NCBI RefSeq assembly: GCF_011058165.1
Contig: NZ_JAALEG010000001.1
Location: 1-64,000 of the forward strand
Direction of reading: 5' to 3'
Length of the DNA: 64,000 nucleotides
DNA from: Rhodococcus aetherivorans
Lineage (GTDB): Bacteria; Actinomycetota; Actinomycetes; Mycobacteriales; Mycobacteriaceae
In this document: positions 1 to 8,488 of the stretch, one piece after another
Layout: each line of letters starts with the position of its first letter
Position numbering within the stretch: the stretch's first letter is position 1
Position numbers and translations under genes: made by a program
Notes under the pieces: model-generated
Database searches by the model: none
Told to the model about the DNA's origin: nothing
What the model saw: the letters and a program-made list of their open reading frames with translations, nothing else

Positions 1-72
1 TCCCGCACCGACAAGCCCGCCGACAGTGTCGCCGAGGAGACCGGGGAGGTGACACCGGCCTTGACTGCCTGA
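1..72 (+). CDS. 3' end of an unidentified protein (cut by window edge)
   Basis: Twenty-three codons read in frame 1 to a TGA at 70-72. The visible tail is acidic and polar (KPADSVAEETGEV), a composition common at the cytoplasmic C-terminus of transporters, but too little is present to name the family. The hydroxylase remnant that follows continues in the same frame directly after this stop, so a deletion may have joined the two. Confidence 0.35.
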   Translation, partial: SRTDKPADSVAEETGEVTPALTA

Positions 73-753
73 CCCACTCCCGAGGAATCACGCGACGACG
101 TCGTACACCACCTCCAGGGACTTGACCGCGGCCGGTCCGGCCCGGCGCTGCTCGACAGCTACACCTCCGAACGGACGCGACACCTGCAGTACGCAATCGC
201 GATGTCGGTGGCCCTCGGCAACGTCATCTGCGTCCTGGACCCGGAGCTGGCTGCCGAACGTGACGCCCGCATGCTCGCCGGGGGAGCAGATCCGGCCAAG
301 GTTCTGCCCATCACCGAGCAGCCGGTCCTGGGGTCCGGGATCGTGGCCACGGCCGAGGGCCTCGCCGGACTCGCGGGAACCCATGCTCCGCAGTTCCCGG
401 TGGAGACTGCCGAGGGGTACACCGCCCTGCTCGACGACGTCGTCGGCTACGGCGCGGTTCTGCTGACGTCCGACGCCGCGGCTGCTGCCCGGATCGGCGA
501 AACGCATCGGTCCCTACTCGATGCGGCGAACGTGCGAGTGTTCACAATCGGGTCGGAAGGCTGCGATCTCGAGGATTCCACTCACGCATGGTCGCGATGG
601 TTCACCGACCAGCAGATCGCCTGCGTACTCCTCCGTCCCGACCACTACGTCTTCGGCACCGCTGCCGCCCCGGAGCGGCTCACCGACCTTGTCCACGGGT
701 ACCACGCTGCCCTCGCTCCGATCTCTGTCGCCACCCCTGTTCCGACAGCCTGA
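73..753 (+). pseudogene. MhpA-type FAD monooxygenase, C-terminal remnant
   Basis: The reading frame from 73 to the TGA at 751-753 gives the C-terminal third of an aromatic-ring flavin hydroxylase of the 3-(3-hydroxyphenyl)propionate hydroxylase (MhpA) type. Landmarks are GPALLDSYTSER near 157-190, the family's end-of-FAD-domain motif, and the thioredoxin-like tail with WFTDQQIACVLLRPDHYV. The N-terminal GxGxxG FAD-binding region and the middle of the enzyme are absent: the frame is closed by a stop at 70-72, and the first possible ATG (202) has no ribosome binding site and lies inside the conserved motif. I infer a deletion remnant rather than a functional small protein. It heads a cluster encoding ring-cleavage and hydrolysis enzymes, so the ancestral gene probably made the catechol substrate for the dioxygenase at 1687. 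Confidence 0.6.
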
Positions 754-800
754 CCCCGCACCGCCCCGGGTTCCTCACACAATTTCAGGAGATGCCTCTC

Positions 801-1673
801 ATGCGTATTGCCAACCTTGCCGGTCGCGCCGCTCTGATCGTCGGAGAGCGCGGTGCCGAGCACGCCATCGATATCGCCACTGCGAGCGATGGCCGGTTCG
901 GTCCGGACCTGCCGTCGATCTACAACACCTGGGACGAGTTCCGCTCCTGGGCTTCGGATGTGGATTCGACGGAGCAGACCACCCCGGTGCAGCGGGCAAC
1001 GCTCGAGGCGCCGTCCCCGGCCCCGCGCCAGGTTTTCGCGGTCGGCCTGAACTATTCCGCTCACGCCACCGAATCGGGTTTCGAGGCGCCGAGCCAGCTC
1101 CCGCCGGTCTTCACCAAGTACGTCTCGAGCTTCTCCGGCCCGGACACCGAGGTCACCATTCCCGCCGGCGGTAACGTCGACTGGGAAATCGAACTCGTGG
1201 CGATCATCGGCCGCGAAGGTTTCCAGATCGCCGAGCAGGATGCGTGGGACCACGTAGCCGGATTGACCGTCGGGCAGGACATCTCCGAACGAGTCACCCA
1301 GTTGCGCGGACCCGCACCGCAATTCGGACTCGGAAAGTCGTTCCCCGGATTCTCCCCGCAGGGTCCGTGGCTGGTCACCCCGGACGAGTTCGCCGATCCG
1401 AGCGATCTGGAGCTGGGCTGCAGGATCGACGGCGAGGAGATGCAGAAGGGCCGCACCCGCGAGTTGATCTTCCCGGTCGGCAAGCTGATCGCCGCCCTTT
1501 CGCAAACCGTCACCTTGTACCCGGGCGACGTCATCTTCACCGGAACCCCTGCCGGCGTCGGCGGTGGCCGCACCCCGAAGCGTTTCCTGCAGCCCGGCGA
1601 AACCCTCGACAGCTGGATCGAAGGCATCGGCGAACTGCACCAGCGGTTCGTCGCCGGTCCCGCCGCGAAGTAA
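801..1673 (+). CDS. Fumarylacetoacetate hydrolase family protein
   Basis: A 290-residue FAH-fold hydrolase or hydratase, cleaving or hydrating a 2-oxo or acylpyruvate intermediate of aromatic catabolism in the cytoplasm. The N-terminal ~70 residues are the small domain. The catalytic barrel follows, with the metal ligands E129 and E131 (DWEIELVAIIGRE) and D160 (GQDISER), then the family signature GKSFPGFSPQGPWL and GDVIFTGTPAGVG. The AGGAG at 787-791 abuts a possible ATG at 792 but sits nine bases before the ATG at 801, so 801 is preferred. It is followed at 13 bases by the extradiol dioxygenase, suggesting that it acts on the ring-cleavage product. The exact substrate cannot be read from sequence. 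Confidence 0.85.
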   Translation: MRIANLAGRAALIVGERGAEHAIDIATASDGRFGPDLPSIYNTWDEFRSWASDVDSTEQTTPVQRATLEAPSPAPRQVFAVGLNYSAHATESGFEAPSQLPPVFTKYVSSFSGPDTEVTIPAGGNVDWEIELVAIIGREGFQIAEQDAWDHVAGLTVGQDISERVTQLRGPAPQFGLGKSFPGFSPQGPWLVTPDEFADPSDLELGCRIDGEEMQKGRTRELIFPVGKLIAALSQTVTLYPGDVIFTGTPAGVGGGRTPKRFLQPGETLDSWIEGIGELHQRFVAGPAAK

Positions 1674-1686
1674 CAGGAGAACTGTC

Positions 1687-2610
1687 ATGGCCTTGCACGG
1701 ACTGGGCAAAGTCACCATCGGTGTGCCCAATGTGGACGAAAACATCTCCTACTACACCGAATTCGGGCTAGACCACCGCGGTGGCGGCATCTTCGCCACT
1801 CAGAACGGTGGCGAGCAACTCGAGATCGTTCATGCACCGATCCGTCGGCTGGTCGAACTCGAGATTGCTGCGGACGATCCCGACGACATCGCTTCCATCG
1901 CCCGGCGACTGGCCGAGCTCGGTGTGCCGGTGGTGCACGAAGAGTCGAGTCTGGTGGCCGTGGAACCGGCCACCGGCACCCGAGTGCGTGTCTCGGTGCG
2001 TTCGCGCATCGTCGTGCCCCCGGTACCGGCCACCCCGTACAACGGGCCCGGACGGATCGACCGCACCGGTCGCGCGCCCTTCTCCTCGCGCACCGGGCCG
2101 GTCCGTCCCCGCAAGCTCGGTCACGCCGTGCTGGGAAGTGTCGACTACGAGACGACGCGGAGGTTCTTCACCGAAGGCCTCGGGTTCAAGGTCAGCGATT
2201 ATGTCGGGGACACGGCCGCCTTCATGCGTTGCTCCACCGATCACCACAACGTGCTCGTCCAGGCCTCGCCGGTGAACTTCCTGCACCACACCAGCTGGCA
2301 GGTCGACGACATCGACGAAGTCGGACGCGGCGGTTACGGAATGCTCGAAGGACATCCGGAACGGCACGCCTGGGGACTGGGACGGCATTACGCCGGCTCG
2401 AACTTCTTCTGGTACCTGCGCGATCCCGCCGGCAACTACTCCGAGTACTACTCCGACATGGACTGCATCCCCGAAGACGAGGTGTGGACCCCGGAGGTGC
2501 TCCACGGCCTGGCAGCACTGTACTCGTGGGGACCCCCGCTGCCGCCGTCGTTCCTCGAACCCGAAGATCTTGCCGCCCTGATGACCGGCGCGCACTCGAG
2601 CAAAGGCTGA
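1687..2610 (+). CDS. Type I extradiol ring-cleavage dioxygenase (VOC fold)
   Basis: A 307-residue iron-dependent meta-cleavage dioxygenase made of two vicinal-oxygen-chelate modules. The likely Fe(II) ligands are H146 (KLGHAVLGS), H200 or H201 (FLHHTSWQ) and E253 (GNYSEYYSD), matching in order and spacing the H146/H210/E260 triad of BphC-type enzymes. H186/H187 and H234 fall near second-sphere histidines. The start ATG has AGGAG at 1675-1679. Upstream is the FAH hydrolase and downstream the CoA-transferase, so the enzyme should open a substituted catechol whose product is hydrolysed next door. The N-terminal module has lost metal-binding residues, as is usual in the family. Substrate unknown. 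Confidence 0.85.
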   Translation: MALHGLGKVTIGVPNVDENISYYTEFGLDHRGGGIFATQNGGEQLEIVHAPIRRLVELEIAADDPDDIASIARRLAELGVPVVHEESSLVAVEPATGTRVRVSVRSRIVVPPVPATPYNGPGRIDRTGRAPFSSRTGPVRPRKLGHAVLGSVDYETTRRFFTEGLGFKVSDYVGDTAAFMRCSTDHHNVLVQASPVNFLHHTSWQVDDIDEVGRGGYGMLEGHPERHAWGLGRHYAGSNFFWYLRDPAGNYSEYYSDMDCIPEDEVWTPEVLHGLAALYSWGPPLPPSFLEPEDLAALMTGAHSSKG

Positions 2611-2616
2611 TCCAAG

Positions 2617-3402
2617 ATGACCGATCGCGTCGAATTATTGTGCGCGGGCAAGGTGTTCGCCTCCGCAGCCGAAGCGGTGGCAGACATTCCCTCGTCGGCC
2701 GCGCTGGCGGTGGGAGGATTCGGAGTCTCCGGTGTTCCAGATGTCCTGATCGGTGCTCTTGCCGATCGCGACGTGGACGACTTCGAGGTCTTCTCCAACA
2801 ACTGCGGCGCGACCGGCCACGGACTGGACCTGCTGCTCACTCGCGGAAAAGTACGCCGGATGGTCTCGTCCTATGTGGGGGAGAACAAGGAATTCGCTCG
2901 GCAGTACCTGTCGGGTGAACTCGAGGTGGAGTTGACGCCCCAGGGGACCCTCGCGGAGAAGCTGCGGGCCGGCGGCGCGGGCATTCCCGCCTTCTTCACC
3001 CCCGCCGGGGTGGGGACACCGGTTTCGCAGGGCGGTCTGCCGTGGCGCTACAACGCCGACGGATCGGTCGCGGTGGCGTCCCCGCCGAAGGAGATCCGCG
3101 AGTTCCGCGGCAAGCGGTACGTGCTCGAGGAGTCGATCACGGCGGACTTCTCGCTGGTGCACGCGCTCGAGGGCGACACCGAGGGCAACCTGGTGTTCAA
3201 CAAGGCCGCGATGAACTTCAACCCGCTCGCCGCGATGGCCGGCCGGATCTGTATCGCGCAGGTCGAGGAGCTGGTGGAGCCGGGCGAGATCGATCCGGGC
3301 GAAGTGCACCTGCCGGGGATTTTCGTCAACCGGATCGTGCACACCGGGGTGCAGGACAAGCAGATCGAGAAGCGGACCGTGTCGGCCGGAAAGGGTGCTT
3401 GA
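2617..3402 (+). CDS. scoA: 3-oxoacid CoA-transferase, subunit A
   Basis: A 261-residue alpha subunit of a class I CoA-transferase of the succinyl-CoA:3-ketoacid (SCOT) type. It binds the CoA portion and moves CoA from succinyl-CoA onto acetoacetate or a related 3-oxoacid. The glycine-rich CoA-binding segment near the N-terminus ([18 protein letters not shown]) and the late block [17 protein letters not shown] are family hallmarks. The gene starts six bases after the dioxygenase stop and its stop is one base from the start of subunit B, so the two are translationally coupled. A 3-oxoadipate CoA-transferase role (PcaI-like) cannot be excluded. A SCOT fits the neighbouring FAH-fold hydrolase, since such hydrolases can release acetoacetate-type products. 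Confidence 0.85.
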   Translation: MTDRVELLCAGKVFASAAEAVADIPSSAALAVGGFGVSGVPDVLIGALADRDVDDFEVFSNNCGATGHGLDLLLTRGKVRRMVSSYVGENKEFARQYLSGELEVELTPQGTLAEKLRAGGAGIPAFFTPAGVGTPVSQGGLPWRYNADGSVAVASPPKEIREFRGKRYVLEESITADFSLVHALEGDTEGNLVFNKAAMNFNPLAAMAGRICIAQVEELVEPGEIDPGEVHLPGIFVNRIVHTGVQDKQIEKRTVSAGKGA

Positions 3403-3403
3403 G

Positions 3404-4078
3404 ATGACCGTGAGTGTGGACACACAGTCCGTCGGCTGGTCGCGCACGCAGATGGCGGCCCGGGCCGCTCAGGAGCTGTCGCCGGGGGAATACGTCAACC
3501 TCGGTATCGGCCTGCCGACGCTGATCCCCAACTACCTGCGCGAGGGCGTGAAGGTCACCCTGCACAGTGAGAACGGGATCCTGGGAACGGGACCGTACCC
3601 GACCGAGGATGCGGTCGATCCGGACTTGATCAACGCCGGTAAGGAAACGGTCACCGTCAACCCGGGCGCGGCGTTCTTCGACTCGGCGCTGAGCTTCGGC
3701 ATGATCCGCGGCGGGCACATCGACACCGCGGTGCTCGGTGGCATGGAGGTCTCCGCTACGGGCGATCTGGCGAACTGGATGGTGCCGGGCAAGATGGTCA
3801 AGGGCATGGGCGGGGCGATGGACCTCGTCCACGGTGCCCGCAAGGTCATCGTGCTCATGGAACACACCGACAAGCAGGGCAACCCCAAGATCGTCTCGGA
3901 GTGCTCGCTGCCGCTCACGGGAGAGGGCGTGGTGCAGCGGATCATCACCGACCTCGCCGTGATCGACGTGACCGACGACGGCCTGGTCCTGCGTGAGTGC
4001 GCACCCGGTGTCGCCGAGGAGTGGGTGCGCGGAGCCACCGGCGCACCGCTGCACCAACTCGAAGCTCAACCCGCCTGA
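3404..4078 (+). CDS. scoB: 3-oxoacid CoA-transferase, subunit B
   Basis: A 224-residue beta subunit carrying the catalytic glutamate of class I CoA-transferases, E56 in the motif [12 protein letters not shown], which forms the glutamyl-CoA thioester intermediate. [13 protein letters not shown] precedes it and [27 protein letters not shown] and [10 protein letters not shown] follow in the expected order. The ATG at 3404 overlaps nothing but is only one base past the subunit A stop. The last codons and the stop lie inside an 18-bp exact tandem duplication (4065-4100), so the C-terminus may have been reshaped recently. Confidence 0.87.
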   Translation: MTVSVDTQSVGWSRTQMAARAAQELSPGEYVNLGIGLPTLIPNYLREGVKVTLHSENGILGTGPYPTEDAVDPDLINAGKETVTVNPGAAFFDSALSFGMIRGGHIDTAVLGGMEVSATGDLANWMVPGKMVKGMGGAMDLVHGARKVIVLMEHTDKQGNPKIVSECSLPLTGEGVVQRIITDLAVIDVTDDGLVLRECAPGVAEEWVRGATGAPLHQLEAQPA

Positions 4079-4100
4079 GGACCTCAACCCGCCTGAGGAC
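4065..4100 (+). repeat. 18-bp exact tandem duplication across the scoB stop
   Basis: CTCAACCCGCCTGAGGAC occurs twice without interruption at 4065-4082 and 4083-4100. The first copy contains the scoB TGA, so the second copy is untranslated. It looks like a slippage duplication. Confidence 0.9.
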
Positions 4101-4158
4101 ACTGTCGCGCCCGGGCCGCACTGCCGAACCCGCCCACTCCCGGAAAGAACCACCGGCC

Positions 4159-4455
4159 ATGCCTATCGCCCACGTAGTGACCTTCACCTTCACCCCGAGC
4201 ACCACATCGGAGACCATCGACGCGCTCGCCCACGCGCTCGAGACCGTCTCCCACTCCTGCGCGGGTATCGAGTCCTACCACCACGGTGCCGACCTGCGCC
4301 TGCGGCCGGGAACTGCGGACTACGCCGTCGCCGCGGTCTTCCGTGACCAACAGGCACTCACCGACTACATGACCGATCCGCAGCACCAACGCGTCAACAC
4401 CGAGTTCGCGACTTTTGTCGCCGCCAAGTCATCGGTGCAGTTCCCGGTGCCCTGA
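4159..4455 (+). CDS. Dabb (stress-responsive A/B barrel) domain protein
   Basis: A 98-residue dimeric alpha-beta barrel (Dabb) protein. The opening IAHVVTFTF, the central HGADLRLRPGTADYAVAAVF and the late DYMTDPQHQRVNTEF match the family pattern in which two short ferredoxin-like protomers form a barrel. Members serve as small cyclases, heat or salt stress proteins, or accessory enzymes in catabolic clusters. GGAAAG at 4142-4147 is the likely ribosome binding site. It is the last gene of the catabolic run and faces the M20 amidohydrolase. An enzymatic part in the aromatic pathway is possible but unproven. Confidence 0.75.
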   Translation: MPIAHVVTFTFTPSTTSETIDALAHALETVSHSCAGIESYHHGADLRLRPGTADYAVAAVFRDQQALTDYMTDPQHQRVNTEFATFVAAKSSVQFPVP

Positions 4456-4536
4456 CCCGTCAAGACAGCTTTGCATCGATCCTCTCCCCAGAGCACCTCG
4501 GCATTGCGGGCGCACCGAGACCGGTGCTGCGGACGG

Positions 4537-5784
4537 TCAGTGAGTCGACGGCAGCCACGTCCGGGCAGCGGTCACCAACGCGGCGACCCCGATCGGCAGC
4601 GTCGGTTCGATGACAGGGGCGTAATGGGGTGAATGGTTGGACGGGACGGTGAGCAGCGCGGGATCGGTCATGTCACCGGTGGTGAAGAGCGACGGGTCGG
4701 CGCCGCCGAGAAGCCAGTAGGACAGCGGCGCCCCGGCGCTGGTCGCGAGAATGCCGACGTCCTCGCTTCCGGCGCCGGCTCCCGGGTCGAGAATGTTGTC
4801 CTGCCCCAGCCAGGTCGCGAAGGCCTCGAGGCTCGTGCGCAACGCGTCCGCGTCGTTGGTGACGACCGGAAAGCGCTCGATCTCGGTGATGGTCGGGTCC
4901 TCCGGCGCGCCGGCCGTGGCAGCTTCGCCGCGCACGATGCGTTCGACACTGTCGAGGATGCGGCGGCGCACGGCGGTGTCGTAACTGCGGATGTTCAACT
5001 GGATCTCGGCGTGCCCGGGAATCACGTTCGCGGCGTCACCGGCATGGATCGACCCGACGGTGAGCACCGCGGTCGCGGTACTCGGAATCTCCCGGGAAAC
5101 GACGGTCTGCAGACGCAACACCGTGGCGGCGGCCAACACGATGGGATCGACCGACGCCTCCGGCATCGATCCGTGCGCGCCCCTTCCGACGAGCCGCACC
5201 CGCAGAGAATCCGAGCCCGCGTACGACGGGCCGGGATGTCCGGCGATCTTGCCGGCCGGCAGGGGCGCCACGTGCTGACCGAGCACGACGTCCGGCTTCG
5301 GGAATCTGTCGAACAGCCCGTCGTCCACCACGGCCTGCGCACCCGCGCCCAGCTCCTCGGCGGGCTGGAACACCAGCAGTAGGGTGCCGGTCCAGCCGGA
5401 CCGGTCGGCAGCGAGAATTCGGGCCGCGCCCAGCAGACAGGTGGTGTGCAGGTCGTGGCCGCACGCATGAGCGACCGGCACCGTGCCGCCGTGCTCGTCG
5501 GTGGCCGTGGCGGTGCTGGCGTAGTCGAGCCCGGTGTCCTCCCGGACGGGAAGGGCGTCCATGTCCGCCCGCAGCAGCGCGGTCGGCCCCGGCCCGTTCT
5601 TCAGGACGCCGACTACGCCGGTCTTCCCTACGCCGGTGGTGACCTCGAATCCCGATGCCCTCAGCCGGTCGGCCACGATCGCGGCAGTGCGGTGTTCTCG
5701 GAATCCGAGCTCGGGATGCCGGTGCAGGTCCTTGTACAGATCGACGAGTGCCGGATCGATCGTGATACCGCCGGGTGTGGTCAT
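4537..5784 (-). CDS. M20 family amidohydrolase (hippurate-hydrolase-like)
   Basis: A 415-residue metallo-amidohydrolase of the M20D/ACY1 type that hydrolyses N-acyl amino acids or related amides in the cytoplasm. The metal site is visible as AHACGHDLHTTCLLGAA (C108, H110) and VFQPAEELGAGA, with E143 as the likely catalytic base. The N-terminal DLHRHPELGFREHRTA block and the dimerisation-domain segment GRGAHGSMPEASVDPI are typical. The ATG at 5784 follows AAGGA; an upstream in-frame extension rich in Ser and Arg is not conserved-looking and was rejected. It faces the catabolic genes and could release an aromatic acid from an amide such as hippurate, but that link is only positional. Confidence 0.85.
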   Translation of the reverse strand: MTTPGGITIDPALVDLYKDLHRHPELGFREHRTAAIVADRLRASGFEVTTGVGKTGVVGVLKNGPGPTALLRADMDALPVREDTGLDYASTATATDEHGGTVPVAHACGHDLHTTCLLGAARILAADRSGWTGTLLLVFQPAEELGAGAQAVVDDGLFDRFPKPDVVLGQHVAPLPAGKIAGHPGPSYAGSDSLRVRLVGRGAHGSMPEASVDPIVLAAATVLRLQTVVSREIPSTATAVLTVGSIHAGDAANVIPGHAEIQLNIRSYDTAVRRRILDSVERIVRGEAATAGAPEDPTITEIERFPVVTNDADALRTSLEAFATWLGQDNILDPGAGAGSEDVGILATSAGAPLSYWLLGGADPSLFTTGDMTDPALLTVPSNHSPHYAPVIEPTLPIGVAALVTAARTWLPSTH

Positions 5785-6249
5785 GGTTTTCCTTCGATTA
5801 CGTCTTCTGCTGGGCAGACGACTCGACCTTCGGGTTCCATGGGGCTGGCTGTGCACACGGAGCGCGGTTGTGCGTGAGGCCATCCTTCCACGCCCTTACT
5901 CGGCGCGGGGTGACTTCATGCGACCCGGCTCGAACGGGTTGCGCACGAATACGTTCGGCCACCGCCTCGCCCGAAGCGCTATCGGCCACAGCCGGCGCGG
6001 GTCGAGGGCTGCCCTGGCGAAGCCTGGGGCGCTGGACCGGTGGTCGACGAGGTGTGCAAGCTCGGCGAAGCCGGTGTGGTGATACGGAGACTGGTGTAAT
6101 GGTGTGCGGCGAGGGGGGTTCCATCGATATCGTCGACGAGGTGGCGTTGCGGGACGCGGGTGCGGGTTGACAGGCCCTGAGCGTCACGGCGAGCAGCGGG
6201 AACGCGCAGTCGCGATGGTGGTCGGGCCCGAACTGTGACGGAGGTGCGT
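5785..6249. other. 465-base region without a convincing gene
   Basis: Several open frames cross this stretch, but none has a plausible start, composition or family resemblance. At 6176-6238 one frame reads PERHGEQRERAVAMV before a stop, faintly recalling the N-terminus of IS3-type transposase OrfA proteins (RERAVRMV). It may be a decayed transposon scrap, or coincidence. The promoter of the methyltransferase at 6250 should lie at the right end. Confidence 0.3.
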
Positions 6250-7578
6250 ATGACGGTCGCTTATACGGTGGCGCCGCTGGTTCGTGCGGTGCTGGGCGAG
6301 GAGGCTCCGGTCGGGATCAGGTGTTGGGACGGCAGCCGGAGTGGGCCTGCGGACGCGCCCTGGCGGGTGCACCTGGTCAATAGGCGTGGTCTACGGCGAT
6401 TGCTGTGGGCGCCCAACGACCTCGGTTTCGCTCGGGCCTACGTCTCCGGTGACATCGACATCGAGGGAGATCTGCTCGCCGGTCTGGACGTGTTGGAGCA
6501 GGTGTCGGACCCGAGCCGCGGCCCGGGTGTCCGGATCGACGGGCACACGAAGACGGCGGTGGTGAAAGCGGCGCTGCGCCTGGGGATCCTCGGCCCGCCC
6601 CCGCGGCCGCCGACGGAGGAGATGAAACCGGTGCGCGGGCGCCGGCACGACAAGGGACGTGACGCCGCCGCGATCAGCCACCACTACGACGTCGGCAACG
6701 ACTTCTATCGACTCGTGCTCGGAGAGTCGATGACCTACTCGTGCGCATACTGGGCGGCGCAGAGCGAGGATCTGGACGCCGCCCAGTACGCCAAATGCGA
6801 TCTGGTGGCCCGCAAACTCGGCCTGACCGCGGGGATGCGGGTACTCGACGTCGGCTGCGGGTGGGGGACCTTCGCGCTGCACGCGGCACGTCACTACGGC
6901 GCGCACGTCGTCGGTGTCACCCTGTCCCACGAACAGGCGGACTACGCCGGCAAACGGATGGTCGACGCGGGCGTGGGCGAGTTGGTGCAGATCCGGGTCC
7001 AGGACTACCGCGACGTCACCGACGGCCCCTACGACGCGATCTCGAGCATCGGCATGGCCGAGCACGTCGGCGCTGCGATGCTGGCGACCTATGCCGCGGA
7101 CCTGTTCGCGCTGCTACGCCCGCAGGGACGATTGCTCAACCACGCGATCTCGCGGCGACCGGGCAAATCCCTCGCCGAGTTCTCGAAAACGTCGTTCATC
7201 GATCGCTATGTGTTCCCCGATGGCGAGATCTTGCCGCTCGCGACGATGATCGAGGCGCTCGAAGGGGCCGGTTTCGAGGTGCGAGACGTCGAGTCGCTGC
7301 GCGAGCACTACGCGACGACCCTGCGGGCCTGGGTGGCGAACCTGGAGTCGAACTGGGACGAGGCGGTGGCTCACAGCAGCGCCGGGCGGGCACGAGTATG
7401 GCGGCTGTACATGGCCGGCTCGGCGTTGGCATTTGCGGCGAACCGGCTCGGGGTCAATCAGGTCCTGGCGGTCAAATGCACCGAACGGGGTCACAGCGGC
7501 ATGCCCGGCACCCGCGCCGAACTCCTGCGGCCACCCGCACCGAACCCCTCTCCGCCGGGCCACAGTCACACGCAGTGA
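6250..7578 (+). CDS. Cyclopropane-fatty-acyl-phospholipid synthase family methyltransferase
   Basis: A 442-residue SAM-dependent enzyme that methylenates or methylates double bonds of membrane lipid acyl chains. An N-terminal lipid-binding region of about 130 residues (FARAYVSGDIDIEGDL) precedes the methyltransferase domain with HHYDVGNDFYRLVLG (144-158), the SAM loop VLDVGCGWGTFALHAA (198-213), and SSIGMAEHVG. The C-terminal half carries the family's conserved YVFPDGEI and RVWRLYMAGSALAF blocks. GGAGGT at 6239-6244 fixes the ATG at 6250. The length and extended N-terminus fit the actinobacterial CFA/UfaA1-like branch (tuberculostearate or cyclopropane lipids) rather than the shorter mycolic acid cyclopropane synthases. 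Confidence 0.85.
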   Translation: MTVAYTVAPLVRAVLGEEAPVGIRCWDGSRSGPADAPWRVHLVNRRGLRRLLWAPNDLGFARAYVSGDIDIEGDLLAGLDVLEQVSDPSRGPGVRIDGHTKTAVVKAALRLGILGPPPRPPTEEMKPVRGRRHDKGRDAAAISHHYDVGNDFYRLVLGESMTYSCAYWAAQSEDLDAAQYAKCDLVARKLGLTAGMRVLDVGCGWGTFALHAARHYGAHVVGVTLSHEQADYAGKRMVDAGVGELVQIRVQDYRDVTDGPYDAISSIGMAEHVGAAMLATYAADLFALLRPQGRLLNHAISRRPGKSLAEFSKTSFIDRYVFPDGEILPLATMIEALEGAGFEVRDVESLREHYATTLRAWVANLESNWDEAVAHSSAGRARVWRLYMAGSALAFAANRLGVNQVLAVKCTERGHSGMPGTRAELLRPPAPNPSPPGHSHTQ

Positions 7579-7774
7579 TGTCGGTCCTCTGCCCGGCACA
7601 CGGACACGATGCGGAGTTCTACCGGCTTCTGACGAGGTAGCCGGAGTTTGCTCGGCTCGACCGAGCTGGACCATTCCGCGACCTTGCCACGGGCCTCGAC
7701 TGGGATGATCCGAACTGACACCATTCGTACCCGTCGCGGCGACCGCCGTCGCACCCGAGAGTCCGAGGAGCCCC

Positions 7775-8377
7775 ATGCCGAGTCGCACAGCCGGTGTCAC
7801 CCTTGTGTCGGCCCTTGCGATGGCGATCCTGGCCGGGTGCGCGCAGCCGCAGGACGGGCAGCCGGTGGCCGAACCGACCACCGCGACGTCCTCCCGTCAG
7901 GCACCCACCGGCGGGGCCGCCGTGTCCACGACGGTGGGCGAACAGCCGTGCGACCCGGATGTCGACCTCGAGGCACCCGAGGTCTTCGCGGTGATCGAGC
8001 AGCTACCCCCGCCGCAGCAGATCCCCGATGCCACGTGGCTGCAGGCGTACAACGGCAACTACAACGGCTGCAGCAACCTGAGCTACGCGCAGGTCGGGAT
8101 CGTGGGGGCGACGGGATCGTCGCCGACCCACCTGCTGTTGTTCCACCGCGGCGACTACGTCGGCACCGCCACGCCGTGCGCGCTGAACCCGGCGGTGGTC
8201 GCAACGGCCTTCGACTCCATCGACGTCGAATACAACTACCCGCGCGAGGGCGAGCCGAACGCGGCCGCTACCGGTTTCGCGGAGCTGACGTTCACGTGGT
8301 CCGACGGCGGGGTCGTCACCGACGGGCGACTGCCGGACGAGTACCTGGAGTTGACGGGATGCGACGAAATGCGGTGA
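7775..8377 (+). CDS. LppP/LprE-family lipoprotein
   Basis: A 200-residue predicted lipoprotein. The signal peptide ends in a lipobox LAGC with the lipidated cysteine at position 22, followed by a Thr/Ala/Ser-rich linker to about residue 55. The mature domain (about 57-200) has paired cysteines and the sequence LQAYNGNYNGCSNLSY with a late FTWSDGGVVTDG, the pattern of the mycobacterial LppP/LprE family of exported lipoproteins. GAGGAG at 7765-7770 precedes the ATG. No enzymatic residues are recognisable; it is anchored outside the membrane and its role is unknown. Its neighbours give no functional hint. Confidence 0.75.
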   Translation: MPSRTAGVTLVSALAMAILAGCAQPQDGQPVAEPTTATSSRQAPTGGAAVSTTVGEQPCDPDVDLEAPEVFAVIEQLPPPQQIPDATWLQAYNGNYNGCSNLSYAQVGIVGATGSSPTHLLLFHRGDYVGTATPCALNPAVVATAFDSIDVEYNYPREGEPNAAATGFAELTFTWSDGGVVTDGRLPDEYLELTGCDEMR

Positions 8378-8488
8378 CATCGCCGGGCACTTCGATTGCC
8401 GCGGCATCGACGCGAACGTCGGTACGATCGCGGCAAGGTCGGGAAGCCACCCTCAGGACTGCCCGACAGAACAGACAAGGCAGAAACG

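Noticed and set aside
5534-6187. Open frames on both strands in the gap before the methyltransferase
   Set aside because: They partly overlap the M20 gene, lack ribosome sites and have unlikely composition.
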